From NCBI RefSeq assembly GCF_016107525.1, contig NZ_JABASR010000005.1:124001-188000 (forward strand): a stretch of DNA of 64,000 nt, in the 5' to 3' direction. The position numbers were made by a program, and so were the translations under genes. Under the pieces are notes generated by a model, which ran no database searches, had not been told where the DNA came from, and saw only the letters and a list, made by a program, of their open reading frames with translations. Positions 18,048 through 27,566 of the stretch are shown in pieces. Origin of the DNA: Psychrobacter aquimaris (GTDB taxonomy: Bacteria; Pseudomonadota; Gammaproteobacteria; Pseudomonadales; Moraxellaceae). Positions within the stretch are counted from its first letter, which is position 1. Every line of letters begins with the position of its first letter.

Positions 18048-19625
18048 ATGATAGATCAAAGTTTATTAGACGCCGTGAAAAGCTATAGTGAAAAGATGAC
18101 TCGCCCAATTACTTTTGTATTGGGTAGTGGCGACCATAATAAGCGCGCCGAGTTGATTGATTTTTTGTCTAAAATTGCTGGTACCACAGATAAAATTAAT
18201 TTTGATGCAACAGCAACTGATGACAGCTTACCAAGTCCAATTAGCTTTAAAGTAGTTAGTCATGTCGATGGCGCATTGACTGATACGGGTATTGTTTTTA
18301 GTGGTATCCCAGGTGGTCATGAGTTTACCTCCTTGATTTTGGCTATTTTGCAAGCGGGTGGTCATACGCTAAAACTGGATGAAAGTATTCAGAAGCTGAT
18401 TAAGCGTTTTAACAAGCCGTTGCAGTTTCAAACTTATGTATCGTTGTCTTGCCACAGTTGCCCAGAAGTCGTACAAGCGCTGAACCAGTTTGCGCTACTG
18501 AACGATGACATCAGTAACGAGATGATTGATGGTGCTTTATTCCAAGAGCAAGTTGATGCCAATAACATCCAAGGTGTACCAGCGGTATTCTTAAATGGTA
18601 AGCCATTTGCCAATGGTCTCATCGACACGGCAAAATTGATTGAAAAATTGCAAGAGCAGTTCCCTGACTTATTAGCAGAAGCTGATGACGATGCTGAGCA
18701 GTTAGAGCAGCAAGATGTGACGATTATTGGTGCTGGTCCTGCAGGGGTTGCTGCTGCGATTTATACCGCTCGTAAAGGCTTAAAAGTCACCATGGTCGCT
18801 GACCGTATCGGCGGACAGGTGAAAGACACGCAGGATATCGAAAACTTGATTTCTGTGCCTTTGACGACTGGTAGTGAGCTATCAGCGAACTTTGAAAAAC
18901 ATTTGCGTGAATACGATATTACTTTAAAAGAGCACGTCAGCGTCAAAGAAATCAGTGAGACGGAAGATGAAAACTACCGCATTCATCTAAACACGGGCGA
19001 GACGTTTGAGACACGTAGTATTATCTTAGCGACGGGTGCTCAGTGGCGTAAGCTTGGTGTTCCGGGTGAAGAAGAGAACATCGGTAAAGGCGTGGCTTTC
19101 TGCGCTCACTGTGACGGCCCATTCTTTAAGGGCAAAGATATTGCTGTCGTCGGTGGTGGTAACTCTGGTATCGAAGCGGCATTAGATCTTGCCGGTATCG
19201 TGAAGCATGTAACGGTACTTGAGTTCGCTGATGATTTGAAAGCGGATCAGGTATTGATTAACAAAGCCAAAGAAAAAGATAATATTGAGTTTGTCACTGG
19301 CGCGGCGACGCAAGAAATCAAAGCGACTGATGGTAAAGTGACTTCTGTCGTCTATCAAGATCGCAGTACAGGTGATATCCATGAGCGTGACTTGGCAGGG
19401 GTGTTCGTACAGATTGGTCTAGTACCGAATACTGAGTTTGTTAAAGGCTTTGTTGATTTAAACCGCTTTGGCGAGATTGAGATTGATGAGCGCTGCCGTA
19501 CTGATCGCAAAGGTATTTTTGCTTGTGGTGACGTCACGACTGTGCCGTTTAAGCAGATTAATATTGCGATGGGTGAGGGTAGTAAAGCGGCATTATCAGC
19601 ATTTGAATACTTAGTGATGCAGTAA
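18048..19625 (+). CDS. ahpF: Alkyl hydroperoxide reductase flavoprotein subunit AhpF
   Basis: This NADH-dependent FAD disulfide reductase recycles AhpC. The N-terminal double-thioredoxin domain carries CHSC at residues 135-138. The FAD-binding motif is [10 protein letters not shown], the redox centre is CAHC (352-355), the NADH-binding motif is [11 protein letters not shown], and the C-terminal FAD motif is GIFACGDVT. The length of 525 is normal. It has its own promoter region and terminator, so it appears monocistronic. Confidence 0.97.
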   Translation: MIDQSLLDAVKSYSEKMTRPITFVLGSGDHNKRAELIDFLSKIAGTTDKINFDATATDDSLPSPISFKVVSHVDGALTDTGIVFSGIPGGHEFTSLILAILQAGGHTLKLDESIQKLIKRFNKPLQFQTYVSLSCHSCPEVVQALNQFALLNDDISNEMIDGALFQEQVDANNIQGVPAVFLNGKPFANGLIDTAKLIEKLQEQFPDLLAEADDDAEQLEQQDVTIIGAGPAGVAAAIYTARKGLKVTMVADRIGGQVKDTQDIENLISVPLTTGSELSANFEKHLREYDITLKEHVSVKEISETEDENYRIHLNTGETFETRSIILATGAQWRKLGVPGEEENIGKGVAFCAHCDGPFFKGKDIAVVGGGNSGIEAALDLAGIVKHVTVLEFADDLKADQVLINKAKEKDNIEFVTGAATQEIKATDGKVTSVVYQDRSTGDIHERDLAGVFVQIGLVPNTEFVKGFVDLNRFGEIEIDERCRTDRKGIFACGDVTTVPFKQINIAMGEGSKAALSAFEYLVMQ

Positions 19626-19655
19626 GCTTTAAATGCATTTTCTACAAGTTCAGAT

Positions 19656-19687
19656 AAAAACCCGATGCTAAGGCGTCGGGTTTTTTT
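19656..19687 (+). terminator. Rho-independent terminator after ahpF
   Basis: The arms AACCCGATGC and GCGTCGGGTT (one G-U pair) close on a TAAG loop and are followed by a T-run. Confidence 0.88.
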
Positions 19688-19709
19688 GCTTATAAATATG
19701 AATTAAGTA

Positions 19710-20453
19710 CTATTTAGCTAATGATCCAATTAACGAAAGTATCTCACCTGCTTCATCTTCCTCAATTATGCGAGTTTCTTCAAGTGCTGCTTCTCGCCAA
19801 GCTTGTATATGAGGATTGTTTAACATCGTTTCACAATATTGTTTGGTCGTTGATTTCAATACTATGTCAGAGGTATCGGCATACGTTTGCAAGCGTAGCA
19901 CTACTGGTGCGAAAAAAGCATCAGCGGCAGTGAAATGACCAAATAGATAACTGTCTGTTGAGCGATTTTTTAAACAATCTGCAAAAATCTCTTCTATACG
20001 CGCGATATCATTTAAGCAGGCATTGCTGGGTTGTATCCTCGCGATGGCTCGAATGTTCATCGGCATCTCACTACGGATACCCATTAGCCCTGAGTGCATC
20101 TCAGCAATGATGCTTTGGCAATAAGCGCTATTTATTCTAGTGCTAGTATTGGTCTCAGCAACAGACTTACTCAATCCTGTCCAAAGATCTAAGTCTGTCA
20201 AATAATCATTGGCGTGAATGGCAATCGCTAAAGTATCCCATACCGTGACTTTTTCATCATCTTGACCATAGACTAAAACTGGCACTTTTCCTGTTGGTGC
20301 ATGTTCATTGAGAATGGGTGTCGCGGATGGATGAAAAAGCTCAATCAGCTGTTCATCGAAGTCAATATTGAATGCCTTGAGTAGTAGCCAAGCTCGCAAT
20401 GACCATGACGAATAGTTTTTATTGCCGATGATGAGTAGCGGTTTTTGCATCAT
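19710..20453 (-). CDS. Glutathione S-transferase family protein
   Basis: The 247-residue protein has a thioredoxin-like N-terminal domain starting LLIGNKNYSSWSLRAWLLL, with the cis-Pro region TGKVPVLV, and an all-helical C-terminal domain from about residue 95. It is cytoplasmic and glutathione-linked; the substrate is unknown. Two consecutive ATG codons occur, the second better spaced from AGGA. It converges with ahpF. A link to peroxide or thiol stress is suggested by position only. Confidence 0.88.
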   Translation of the reverse strand: MMQKPLLIIGNKNYSSWSLRAWLLLKAFNIDFDEQLIELFHPSATPILNEHAPTGKVPVLVYGQDDEKVTVWDTLAIAIHANDYLTDLDLWTGLSKSVAETNTSTRINSAYCQSIIAEMHSGLMGIRSEMPMNIRAIARIQPSNACLNDIARIEEIFADCLKNRSTDSYLFGHFTAADAFFAPVVLRLQTYADTSDIVLKSTTKQYCETMLNNPHIQAWREAALEETRIIEEDEAGEILSLIGSLAK

Positions 20454-20533
20454 AAAATCCTATTGAGCTGTATAAGTAAGATTTTATTATGTTCTCAATA
20501 TTAGAAATTAACCAGTCTATAGTTCAGTAGTTT

Positions 20534-20571
20534 CAAAAAAATACCCATCCAAATTTGGACGGGCGTTTTTT
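20534..20571. terminator. Bidirectional rho-independent terminator
   Basis: The near-palindrome CCCATCCAAATTTGGACGGG has an A-run on the left and a T-run on the right. On the minus strand it ends the DUF442 gene at 20601. Confidence 0.75.
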
Positions 20572-20600
20572 CAGCAGTAGCGATGGTATTTAAATCACTA

Positions 20601-20933
20601 TCAATCGTCTAACAAGTCCATACGCTTAGCCGCTTCGTAGATACCTGTTGAGCGGTTACCGGTACGGCAAAAGATCAGCATTGGCTGCTCAGCTTGATTA
20701 AAAAAGTCAGCAAATTCTTCGACATGGTTTTGATTGAGCTCACTACCAGCAAAAGACACTTCTTTATAAGCAAGACCTGCTTTTTTAGCAGCGGCTTCAA
20801 TCTCAGCGCTGGTCGGTTGATTTGGTTCTTCACCATCTGGACGGTTGTTAATAATGGTTTTAAAACCATTTTCAGCAATCATCGGTATTTGATCAGGGGT
20901 GATTTGTCCGGTAATACTAACTTGATGGCTCAT
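20601..20933 (-). CDS. DUF442/TIGR01244 phosphatase-fold sulfur-transferase-like protein
   Basis: The 110-residue protein is the small cysteine-phosphatase-fold domain found fused to or near persulfide dioxygenases (the Blh family). The active loop is FCRTGNRS with Cys and a downstream Arg. Other family signs are GQITPDQIPMIAENGF and the NNRPDGEE turn. It is cytoplasmic. An AAGGAG site precedes the ATG. A paralogue lies 150 bases upstream, and a persulfide dioxygenase-like gene lies about 3 kb away. Sulfur-transfer activity is a family expectation. Confidence 0.85.
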   Translation of the reverse strand: MSHQVSITGQITPDQIPMIAENGFKTIINNRPDGEEPNQPTSAEIEAAAKKAGLAYKEVSFAGSELNQNHVEEFADFFNQAEQPMLIFCRTGNRSTGIYEAAKRMDLLDD

Positions 20934-21082
20934 AAGAGCTCCTTTTTATTTTTTAGAGTAAAAATGAAAATTTTGCTATTAGCGTATAGTGTTTGCTGAA
21001 AAAGCAGTGTCTTAGCCTAAGCTTAATGTACAGATATCTAAATATACGCTATGTAAACGCTATCGCTTTTTTATAGTAATGG

Positions 21083-21409
21083 TTATAACAAACCTTGCAT
21101 CAATGCGCTTTGATACAACAATTTAGCACGCGCACCCGTCCCACAAAACATCAATATCGGTTTAGGCATCGAGCGATAAAACGCTGCAAACTGCTCGACA
21201 GTCGCCATACTTAAGCGCTCATCATCAAAAGGTAAGTGATGATAAGTAAGGTTGGCTTTTGCCGTGGCACTAGTAAAATCACAGCTATTGGGCTGCATTT
21301 CTGTCTCGGCATCAGGACGAATATTGAGCACGGAGCGGTAGCCAAGCTCAGCAATCTTGACACATTGGCTTGGATAAATTTGCTTATAAATAGTTAAATT
21401 ATCGGTCAT
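21083..21409 (-). CDS. Second DUF442-family protein
   Basis: This 108-residue paralogue of the neighbouring DUF442 gene shares the N-terminal pattern (IYPSQCVKIAELGYRSVLNIRPDAE) and the late loop FCGTGARAK, which keeps the Cys and Arg. The rest has diverged strongly, so this is an old duplication or a separate acquisition, not a recent copy. It probably acts with the sulfide/persulfide genes nearby. Confidence 0.8.
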   Translation of the reverse strand: MTDNLTIYKQIYPSQCVKIAELGYRSVLNIRPDAETEMQPNSCDFTSATAKANLTYHHLPFDDERLSMATVEQFAAFYRSMPKPILMFCGTGARAKLLYQSALMQGLL

Positions 21410-21625
21410 AAGTAGCTTCGGTCGCGTATATTAAAAGACGTTTGGAGGTATCGTATTGTAGCTAAGCGCCATTTTATAAAGGCTGTGCTTTAGGTATCTC
21501 TTCTAAAGGCTGTATTTTTTAAGGGCTTATACCAATTTAGCATAACACAGCTTTTATCATATCTATATTTTGTCACAGACAATAATAATTATGCTTGATT
21601 AAGCAACATATCGCTCACAGACCGA

Positions 21626-23335
21626 TCAGACATCCTTTAGCGCATTTACCGCATCCATCGTGCTTAAATACACTTGACCTGAGAGGGTAGTAATGACCGG
21701 AGTATGCTCGATAATGTCCATTACTGGCCCTTTAATAAAGCTAAAGTTTAAATGTTTGTTTTGGTTCAAAAGCTCTTGATTGAGACTAATAAGCATCTCC
21801 TGTCCCGTCAAGTCAATGTGATTGACCGCTGACATGATAAGTATGACCTCATGCGCTTCGGGATATTGCTGAGTGGCTTGTATGACCCTGCGATGGACGG
21901 ATTCACTATTGCCAAAAAATAAGCTCTCATCGATACGCAGCATCAATAAGTTGCTAAATGTCACTACATCGTGACGGTTTATATTGCGAAAATGCCCTGT
22001 GCCAGCTAGCTGACCAACCACAGCGACGTGCGGTTTACTCGATTGCCAAATGAGGCTAGCAAACGACACCATCAAACCAATCACCAAGCCAGTATTTAAT
22101 CCAAATATCAGCACACCAACGAATGCTGCCAAAAAGCTGGCCGCATCTAGGCGGTCGCGTTGCCATGCCGACTTTAAGGTTGCCATATCAATGAGACCGA
22201 TGATTGATGCCATGATGGTCGCGCCCAATAAAGCATAGGGCAGTGGTGCGAGTGCATTGCCAAAAGCGATTAAAGCAGCAATCATGACCAGCACGGTTAC
22301 TAAACTTGCAACTGGTGTTTTGGCCCCTGAGTCGGCATTGATAGCGGTGCGCGAAAATCCGCCAGCGACGGTAAAGCCTTGAAAGAAGCCGCCCGCCATA
22401 TTGGCAAGCCCCAGTCCAGTCAGCTCGCTATTGGCGTTAAAAGCCTCACCGCGCAGGCGTGCATAGTTGCTAGCGACGGAGCTGCTAGAGACAAATATTA
22501 TCAATGCCATCAAACCTGCGCTAGGTAATAGGTTCAGTGCTTCATCGAAGTCTGGTACATAGGGCAGGGTAAAGGTTGGTAGGCCTTGTGGAATACTACC
22601 AATCGTGGCTACGCCGTTCGTGGTCCAGTGTAAGCTGATGCTCAAAACAATCGCAATACCAAGCAAAATGAGCGGAAATAGCCGCTCAGCCCATTTGGCA
22701 TAAGACACTGATAACCAAGATTTCCATAGCCATTTGCTGCCGTAGCGATTGGCAACCAACAGTGCAAAAGCAATGACACCAATAACTAAGGTTAGCGGGT
22801 GTAGCTGGCGCGCATACATTTGCATGCTTGATAGATAACCGATTAAGTTATTTCCCGCAATAGGAATCGCGGTAAGATATTTAAGCTGACTGATAAAAAT
22901 TAATACGGCTGCGCCACTGATAAAGCCTGCTGAAACGCCGCGACTGATAAACTGCATAATCCAGCCAAGCTTGAGCCGACCTGCCAACCATAACATCGTA
23001 CCAACCATCAATGACAGCAAACTTGCCATCAATATATACTGCTGAGTGCCCTCTGTAGCATAAGGATGTAGGCTACTGGCTGTCATAATCGCAGTAATAG
23101 CGACAGGCCCTACTGCTTGCACATTGCTCGAGCCTATCCATGCATAGACCAGCACGGGAACGATGGCCGCGTAGAGTCCATAGACGGGTGGCAATCCTGC
23201 CAATACCGCATAACCTAAGCTTTGTGGAATGACGAGCACCCCAACCACCAACCCAGCAATAACATCAGTTGGCAGGGCAGACAGCTGGTATTGACGCAAC
23301 CAAGCAGGAATCAGACGAGCGGCGATAGAAGGCAT
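21626..23335 (-). CDS. SulP-family inorganic anion transporter
   Basis: This inner-membrane transporter has about 569 residues and many hydrophobic segments. SulP signatures include PTDVIAGLVVGVLVIPQSLGY near the N-terminus and GGFSRTAINADSGAKTPVAS in the middle. A C-terminal STAS domain has IMSAVNHIDLTGQEML. The substrate is likely sulfate or a related oxyanion or bicarbonate. Lying between DUF442 proteins and an ArsR/persulfide dioxygenase pair, it may export or import sulfur oxyanions. That is inference. Confidence 0.9.
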   Translation of the reverse strand: MPSIAARLIPAWLRQYQLSALPTDVIAGLVVGVLVIPQSLGYAVLAGLPPVYGLYAAIVPVLVYAWIGSSNVQAVGPVAITAIMTASSLHPYATEGTQQYILMASLLSLMVGTMLWLAGRLKLGWIMQFISRGVSAGFISGAAVLIFISQLKYLTAIPIAGNNLIGYLSSMQMYARQLHPLTLVIGVIAFALLVANRYGSKWLWKSWLSVSYAKWAERLFPLILLGIAIVLSISLHWTTNGVATIGSIPQGLPTFTLPYVPDFDEALNLLPSAGLMALIIFVSSSSVASNYARLRGEAFNANSELTGLGLANMAGGFFQGFTVAGGFSRTAINADSGAKTPVASLVTVLVMIAALIAFGNALAPLPYALLGATIMASIIGLIDMATLKSAWQRDRLDAASFLAAFVGVLIFGLNTGLVIGLMVSFASLIWQSSKPHVAVVGQLAGTGHFRNINRHDVVTFSNLLMLRIDESLFFGNSESVHRRVIQATQQYPEAHEVILIMSAVNHIDLTGQEMLISLNQELLNQNKHLNFSFIKGPVMDIIEHTPVITTLSGQVYLSTMDAVNALKDV

Positions 23336-23467
23336 AGCAATACGTCATCACAATATAAAAGAAAAAGTTAAATAAAAGAAAAGTTTAATTACAGCTAAGC
23401 ACTAAATTCACAAGGTCATGCTGAAGAATGAAGCTAAAAATTGACGCTAAAAACTCAAGCCAACAAA

Positions 23468-23836
23468 CTAGCTGTCATTTTTGGCACAAAAGCGTTCATA
23501 CAACAAATGTAACACCGCCAAGGCATCGTCACTGGCGATACTATAATAAATTTGCTTGCCTTCGCGGCGGGTCGTCACTAGCGCATCTTTGCGTAGGATA
23601 CCGAGCTGCTGTGACAGGCTTGGCTGACCAACACCGACTAAGCTTTCAAGCTCGCTGACGCAATACTCTCCTTGAGTCAACTGACATAAGAGTAATAAGC
23701 GATCCGGATGTGAAAGCGACTTTAATAACTGGCTAGCTTGCATGGACGCTTGCTGCATTTGCTCAGCAAGGTCTTTAGGTGCAAAGTCTGCTACGCTAGA
23801 TGACATGTCATCAATGCTAGTAGTCGAGGTGCTCAA
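23468..23836 (-). CDS. ArsR-family repressor, BigR/SqrR-like persulfide sensor
   Basis: This 122-residue winged-helix repressor has the recognition helix region VGVGQPSLSQQLGILRKDALV. The Cys at residues 59 (GEYC) and 117 (ERFC) are placed like the two thiols of the BigR/SqrR persulfide sensors; a further Cys lies at 51. It diverges from the persulfide dioxygenase-like gene, the expected target. The start is uncertain: TTG at 23836 has no close ribosome site, while an AAGGAG sits six bases before an in-frame CTG at 23857. Confidence 0.88.
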   Translation of the reverse strand: MSTSTTSIDDMSSSVADFAPKDLAEQMQQASMQASQLLKSLSHPDRLLLLCQLTQGEYCVSELESLVGVGQPSLSQQLGILRKDALVTTRREGKQIYYSIASDDALAVLHLLYERFCAKNDS

Positions 23837-23924
23837 TGCTGAAGTAGAAGTAGTCAGAGCAAGCTCCTTATATAAGACATAATAAAAAATTTAAGATTTA
23901 TAGCTAAGAGATGGTTAATTATCA

Positions 23925-23955
23925 ATGATATTGCTAGTGATAGCAAGTTATCATT
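23925..23955. promoter_or_regulatory. Imperfect inverted repeat, candidate ArsR operator
   Basis: The arms AATGATA-TTGCTA and TAGCAA-GTTATCATT flank a GTGA centre; the inner six bases are perfectly paired and the outer ones are offset by two bases. It lies between the divergent ArsR and persulfide dioxygenase-like genes, so it could be the operator. Confidence 0.4.
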
Positions 23956-24115
23956 ATTTGCATTATATAAATTGATAAAATGTTAAATCGTTGCTATATT
24001 GGTATGCATCGTTGATAAATATATGGCTGTAAATACGATAAGCATAAGCCAGCGCATATTATACTGAACAATTTATCAAAAAATAAAATATTCATCTAAA
24101 AGCAAAGAGGTAGCC

Positions 24116-24988
24116 ATGCAAGTTCATTCATTCTTACATAGCGACACAGAAACTTATACTCACGTACTCGCGGACGTCCAACAACAAGTCTGTGCCATCA
24201 TCGATCCCGTGTTGGATTTTGATGCTAAGTCAGGGCGTACTAGTACTACTAGCGTCGATGAGGTGGTTAAGTTCGTCCGCGAGCATGGGTGGGAGCTGGT
24301 TTACATCATAGAGACTCATGCGCATGCCGACCATATATCCGCTGCGATACACGTCAAAGACAAACTCGGTGGGCAGTTGGTAATCGGTCAACATATCACC
24401 GAAGTGCAAAAAATATTTAAGCAAATATTCAACTTTGATATCAGCTTTCGCACCGATGCCAGCCAGTTCGATATTCTAACGGATGATGGCGACACCTTGG
24501 CGCTTGGGAATATTACTCTTACGGTCATGTATGTGCCAGGTCATACGCCAGCCGATATGGCCTATATTGCCACTGATGATGAAAAGACCGTGGTCTTTGT
24601 TGGTGATACTTTATTTGCTCCTGATGTCGGCACGGCTCGCTGTGACTTTCCAGGTGGGGATGCCAAGACGCTGTATCACTCAATCAAGAAGCTCCTTGCG
24701 CTGCCTGAAGATACGATGATGTATCTGTGTCATGATTATCCAAGCAAGGGTCGCAAACACTGTCCAACCACGACTGTCGCTGCACAAAAACTGGGCAACA
24801 TCCATGTGAAAGATGGCATCAATGAAGCAGAGTTTGTGCAAATGCGTGAGCGCCGCGATGCCACTCTTGATATGCCGCGCCTAATTATTCCATCGGTACA
24901 AGTAAACATCGATGCAGGTCATTTTCCAGAGCCAGAAGACAATGGTACCCGTTATCTCAAAGTACCGATTAACGTATTGGGACAATAA
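24116..24988 (+). CDS. MBL-fold persulfide dioxygenase-like protein (ETHE1/Blh type)
   Basis: This metallo-beta-lactamase-fold enzyme, expected to oxidise glutathione persulfide to sulfite with a mononuclear iron, shows the metal-binding THAHADHIS (His68, His70, Asp72, His73), GHTPADM and CHDYPSKGR blocks. The length of 290 fits the longer Blh-like branch. An AGAGG site precedes the ATG. It diverges from the BigR-like repressor and is followed by DUF2892 and TrxC genes on the same strand. Substrate assignment rests on context and family. Confidence 0.9.
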   Translation: MQVHSFLHSDTETYTHVLADVQQQVCAIIDPVLDFDAKSGRTSTTSVDEVVKFVREHGWELVYIIETHAHADHISAAIHVKDKLGGQLVIGQHITEVQKIFKQIFNFDISFRTDASQFDILTDDGDTLALGNITLTVMYVPGHTPADMAYIATDDEKTVVFVGDTLFAPDVGTARCDFPGGDAKTLYHSIKKLLALPEDTMMYLCHDYPSKGRKHCPTTTVAAQKLGNIHVKDGINEAEFVQMRERRDATLDMPRLIIPSVQVNIDAGHFPEPEDNGTRYLKVPINVLGQ

Positions 24989-25139
24989 GATAAATAGCAG
25001 TAAAAGCAAAAGATTATAAACATGCATAACGTTACGTAAGCACAATACGAGTACAAGCCATCATAATGCTAGTCTGTACTGTAAATACATGGCTATATTA
25101 CTCCTTTACCACTAAGCTTTCACTCTTAAGGATTGAACC

Positions 25140-25322
25140 ATGGTAATTAATATCGGCAGTACTGAGCGTTTATTACGTATTAGCGCGGGTGTTGTGATTA
25201 TCGGTTTGGGTTTATATTTTCAAAGCTGGTGGGGCGTGATTGGCTTAGTTCCTTTACTCACAGGACTTTTCCGCTTTTGTCCTCTGTATAAAATGCTTGG
25301 GATGAATACCTGCAAGCGTTAA
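25140..25322 (+). CDS. DUF2892 family small membrane protein (YgaP membrane-domain type)
   Basis: The 60-residue protein has two hydrophobic segments and the family pattern NIGSTERLLRISAG at the N-terminus and FRFCPLYKMLGMNTC at the C-terminus. The two late Cys are typical of members linked to rhodanese and persulfide loci. A clear AAGGA site precedes the ATG. It lies between the persulfide dioxygenase-like gene and trxC. Confidence 0.88.
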   Translation: MVINIGSTERLLRISAGVVIIGLGLYFQSWWGVIGLVPLLTGLFRFCPLYKMLGMNTCKR

Positions 25323-25412
25323 ACAGTCGCTAGATTTTTTGTCATAAATACATCATCAAGCATGGATATTTTGATTGACCAATACCCATGCTACTTGTAT
25401 AGGAGTCTTATA

Positions 25413-25850
25413 ATGAGTGAGCAAAACTCTCATCTGGTCTGCCCACATTGTCAGGCAACCAATCGCATACCAGCAGCCAAACTTAGTGCTGCGCCAAATT
25501 GTGGCAAATGTGGTCAGCCATTATTAACTGGAATGCCGCATGAACTAAACGCCCAAACGGTTGGTAAAGTCATTCAAAAAAATGAAGTATTGACCATCGT
25601 TGATTTTTGGGCAAGTTGGTGTCAGCCGTGTCTAATGATGGCACCGCAGTTTAAAGCCGCAGCGGCGCAACTGCCACAAGTAGTCTTTGCCAAAATACAA
25701 ACGGATAAATATGAGCAAGCAGCGGCACCTTATAATATTCGTAGTTTGCCAACCATGGTGGCTTTTAAAAATGGCAGAGAGGTCGCGCGACAATCTGGTG
25801 CGTTACCTAGCGATCAAATTGTTCAGTGGGTGCAAAGCTTAAATTCTTGA
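25413..25850 (+). CDS. trxC: Thioredoxin 2 (TrxC-like) with WCQPC active site
   Basis: This cytoplasmic thioredoxin has an N-terminal zinc finger: CPHC at 10-13 and CGKC at 30-33. The thioredoxin fold has the active site WCQPC (Cys70, Cys73) and the cis-Pro block SLPTMVAF. The canonical family active site is WCGPC; Gln replaces Gly here. The length is 145. The ATG at 25413 is chosen because AGGAG precedes it. The zinc-finger thioredoxin makes sense in a locus that handles persulfides. A strong terminator follows. Confidence 0.92.
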   Translation: MSEQNSHLVCPHCQATNRIPAAKLSAAPNCGKCGQPLLTGMPHELNAQTVGKVIQKNEVLTIVDFWASWCQPCLMMAPQFKAAAAQLPQVVFAKIQTDKYEQAAAPYNIRSLPTMVAFKNGREVARQSGALPSDQIVQWVQSLNS

Positions 25851-25873
25851 GTTTTAACTCGTTATAATTAGAC

Positions 25874-25910
25874 AAAAAAGCCAGTATGTTTATCACATAC
25901 TGGCTTTTTT
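25874..25910. terminator. Bidirectional rho-independent terminator
   Basis: A perfect stem of AGCCAGTATGT with ACATACTGGCT has an A-run on the left and a T-run on the right. It ends trxC and can serve the minus-strand lipoprotein gene. Confidence 0.9.
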
Positions 25911-25999
25911 CATCACAAATACTATCTAAAGTGATCAGAGAATTAAGCGGTTAAACGTCATTCATCAAACATGACTTATTAAACATAACCTATCGAACA

Positions 26000-26401
26000 T
26001 TACTCGCCATAAATCTTAATGCCATTGGCAAAGCTACAACGCTGAATGCGGGCGGATTGGATAATGGCATCACGCTCGCCGTAAAGCCGTGATAATTTTG
26101 CATCGCGCGCTTTGGTATTGTTGCTTTTGCCAACACCAAAACTGATGTTAGGAGAGATGCCCCAACGTCCCGCAGAAACCCCAACCCCCACACCTGAAGC
26201 GGATAAAGTTGATTGCTCATTGCGTGCCGCGTCGACATAGCGATTGACGCGAGTATATTCTTGGCTAAGGGCTTGGCAATCGTAACTTTGATAAGTGCTT
26301 GGTGGCACATATTGTGGCGTGACATTGCCCGTAGAGGCACAGCCTGAGAGACCAAAAATGCCAGTTGTCGCCAGTAGTATCGCTGCAGTAAGAGTTTTCA
26401 T
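26000..26401 (-). CDS. Small putative lipoprotein, unknown function
   Basis: The 133-residue protein has a signal peptide with lipobox LSGC (Cys21). A Tyr/Pro-rich stretch follows, then a helical region (CQALSQEYTRVNRYVDAARNE), a Gly/Val-rich patch (SGVGVGVSAGRWG) and a second helix with a late Cys. Two Cys in the mature part could pair. I do not recognise a named family. A reading frame of similar length overlaps in another phase and is judged a shadow because this one has the signal peptide and ribosome site. Confidence 0.75.
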   Translation of the reverse strand: MKTLTAAILLATTGIFGLSGCASTGNVTPQYVPPSTYQSYDCQALSQEYTRVNRYVDAARNEQSTLSASGVGVGVSAGRWGISPNISFGVGKSNNTKARDAKLSRLYGERDAIIQSARIQRCSFANGIKIYGE

Positions 26402-26549
26402 AGTGGCTCCATTAGGCTAGGTTGAGGTGATTATGTTTGTTTAAGATAGCAAAAATAATGTCATTAAGATATTGAAAATACATCGGTTATCAAATATTTT
26501 TCACCCCTAGCAACACGACTATTTGGGCAACTCTACTATTCAATACTCA

Positions 26550-26909
26550 TCAAAATAGGTTGCCAGGCTTAGCGAAGGCCAGTATGACGATACCAATATA
26601 TGCGATAGCAGCGATAAGAATCCCTGTTTTTCTTTGTACGGGTGTTGCATTACTATTAAAGGCTTTTATGCTAGAACTAATGGCTGCGACCAGTAAGATA
26701 ATTTTGGCAAATACCCATTGTATCGGTGCATTGGCACTCATTAATTGCATTAGCATGACTGCCCCTGACACAATAATAAGGGCATAGATGATATGGGTCG
26801 CTATTTTAACTGCGCGAGGTGCTAGTTTATTGGTGCTCAAAACCAGATAGCTCTGGTATAAAAACAGCACAATGAGCAATACAGCCATGAGCATGTGTAA
26901 ATGTTTCAT
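26550..26909 (-). CDS. SirB2-family membrane protein
   Basis: The 119-residue protein has four hydrophobic segments and the SirB2 pattern, starting KHLHMLMAVLLIVLFLYQSY and ending GILIAAIAYIGIVILAF. It is an inner-membrane protein of unknown biochemical role. An AAGGG lies upstream of the ATG. bolA lies upstream on the same strand, 92 bases away. Confidence 0.82.
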   Translation of the reverse strand: MKHLHMLMAVLLIVLFLYQSYLVLSTNKLAPRAVKIATHIIYALIIVSGAVMLMQLMSANAPIQWVFAKIILLVAAISSSIKAFNSNATPVQRKTGILIAAIAYIGIVILAFAKPGNLF

Positions 26910-27001
26910 TGGATATCGTTTCCCTTAAAGTAGCATTTTGACTGCTTATTGATTGCATGTAATTATGGTATGGAAAAGACTGTTTACGCAACAGTCAGCT
27001 A

Positions 27002-27325
27002 CTAGCCCTTGTTTTGTCCAGCACATAATGGGCTCTCAGGGCTTTGACCTTGCCATTCTATGGGGGTATAAGCATGAATTGCTAAGGCATGGATTTGACC
27101 GCCTTGTGAGGTCAATAACGAGTTTGCCAGTCCATATACAAGCTGGTGGCGTGCGACCAATCGTTTGCCTTCAAAAGCATCACTGACAATCGTAAGCTTA
27201 AAGTGACTTTCTTTACCGTCAAAATAACCGGCATGATCCATCGATTCATTCGTCAATTCTAGATGTTGCGGCTGCAACGATTGTAATTCGGCATTGAGTG
27301 CATCGGCAGTCGGTGTTTTACTCAT
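27002..27325 (-). CDS. BolA-family protein
   Basis: This 107-residue protein of the BolA/IbaG fold partners with monothiol glutaredoxins in iron-sulfur handling. Family signs are the His-rich strand QHLELTNESMDHAGYFDG and FEGKRLVARHQLVYGLAN, and the C-terminal IHALAIHAYTP. The length and the late strand fit BolA better than IbaG. A GGAAGGA site precedes the ATG. The C-terminal tail of about 15 residues is not part of the fold. Confidence 0.9.
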   Translation of the reverse strand: MSKTPTADALNAELQSLQPQHLELTNESMDHAGYFDGKESHFKLTIVSDAFEGKRLVARHQLVYGLANSLLTSQGGQIHALAIHAYTPIEWQGQSPESPLCAGQNKG

Positions 27326-27566
27326 AACAGTCCTTCCATATATTTTGCTTAATAGTACTTATAGTATTTGGCGGTATCATACTTAGCAATTTGTGAATTG
27401 CATATCATGCCCATTATAACAGACGCTATTAGTGGTAAAGCCTGCTATTAAGTTGCGTGTGTCTGTAAGCGATTAAACTTTTCAGCAACCCTGTTTCTAA
27501 AAAAATATAGCAATGAAAGATATTCTCTTTAATGGCAAGTGCGATCACTTATTAGCTAACAGCAAA

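Noticed and set aside
25990..26355. Open frame of 121 codons overlapping the small lipoprotein gene
   Set aside because: It overlaps almost fully in another phase; the lipoprotein frame has a signal peptide, lipobox and ribosome site.
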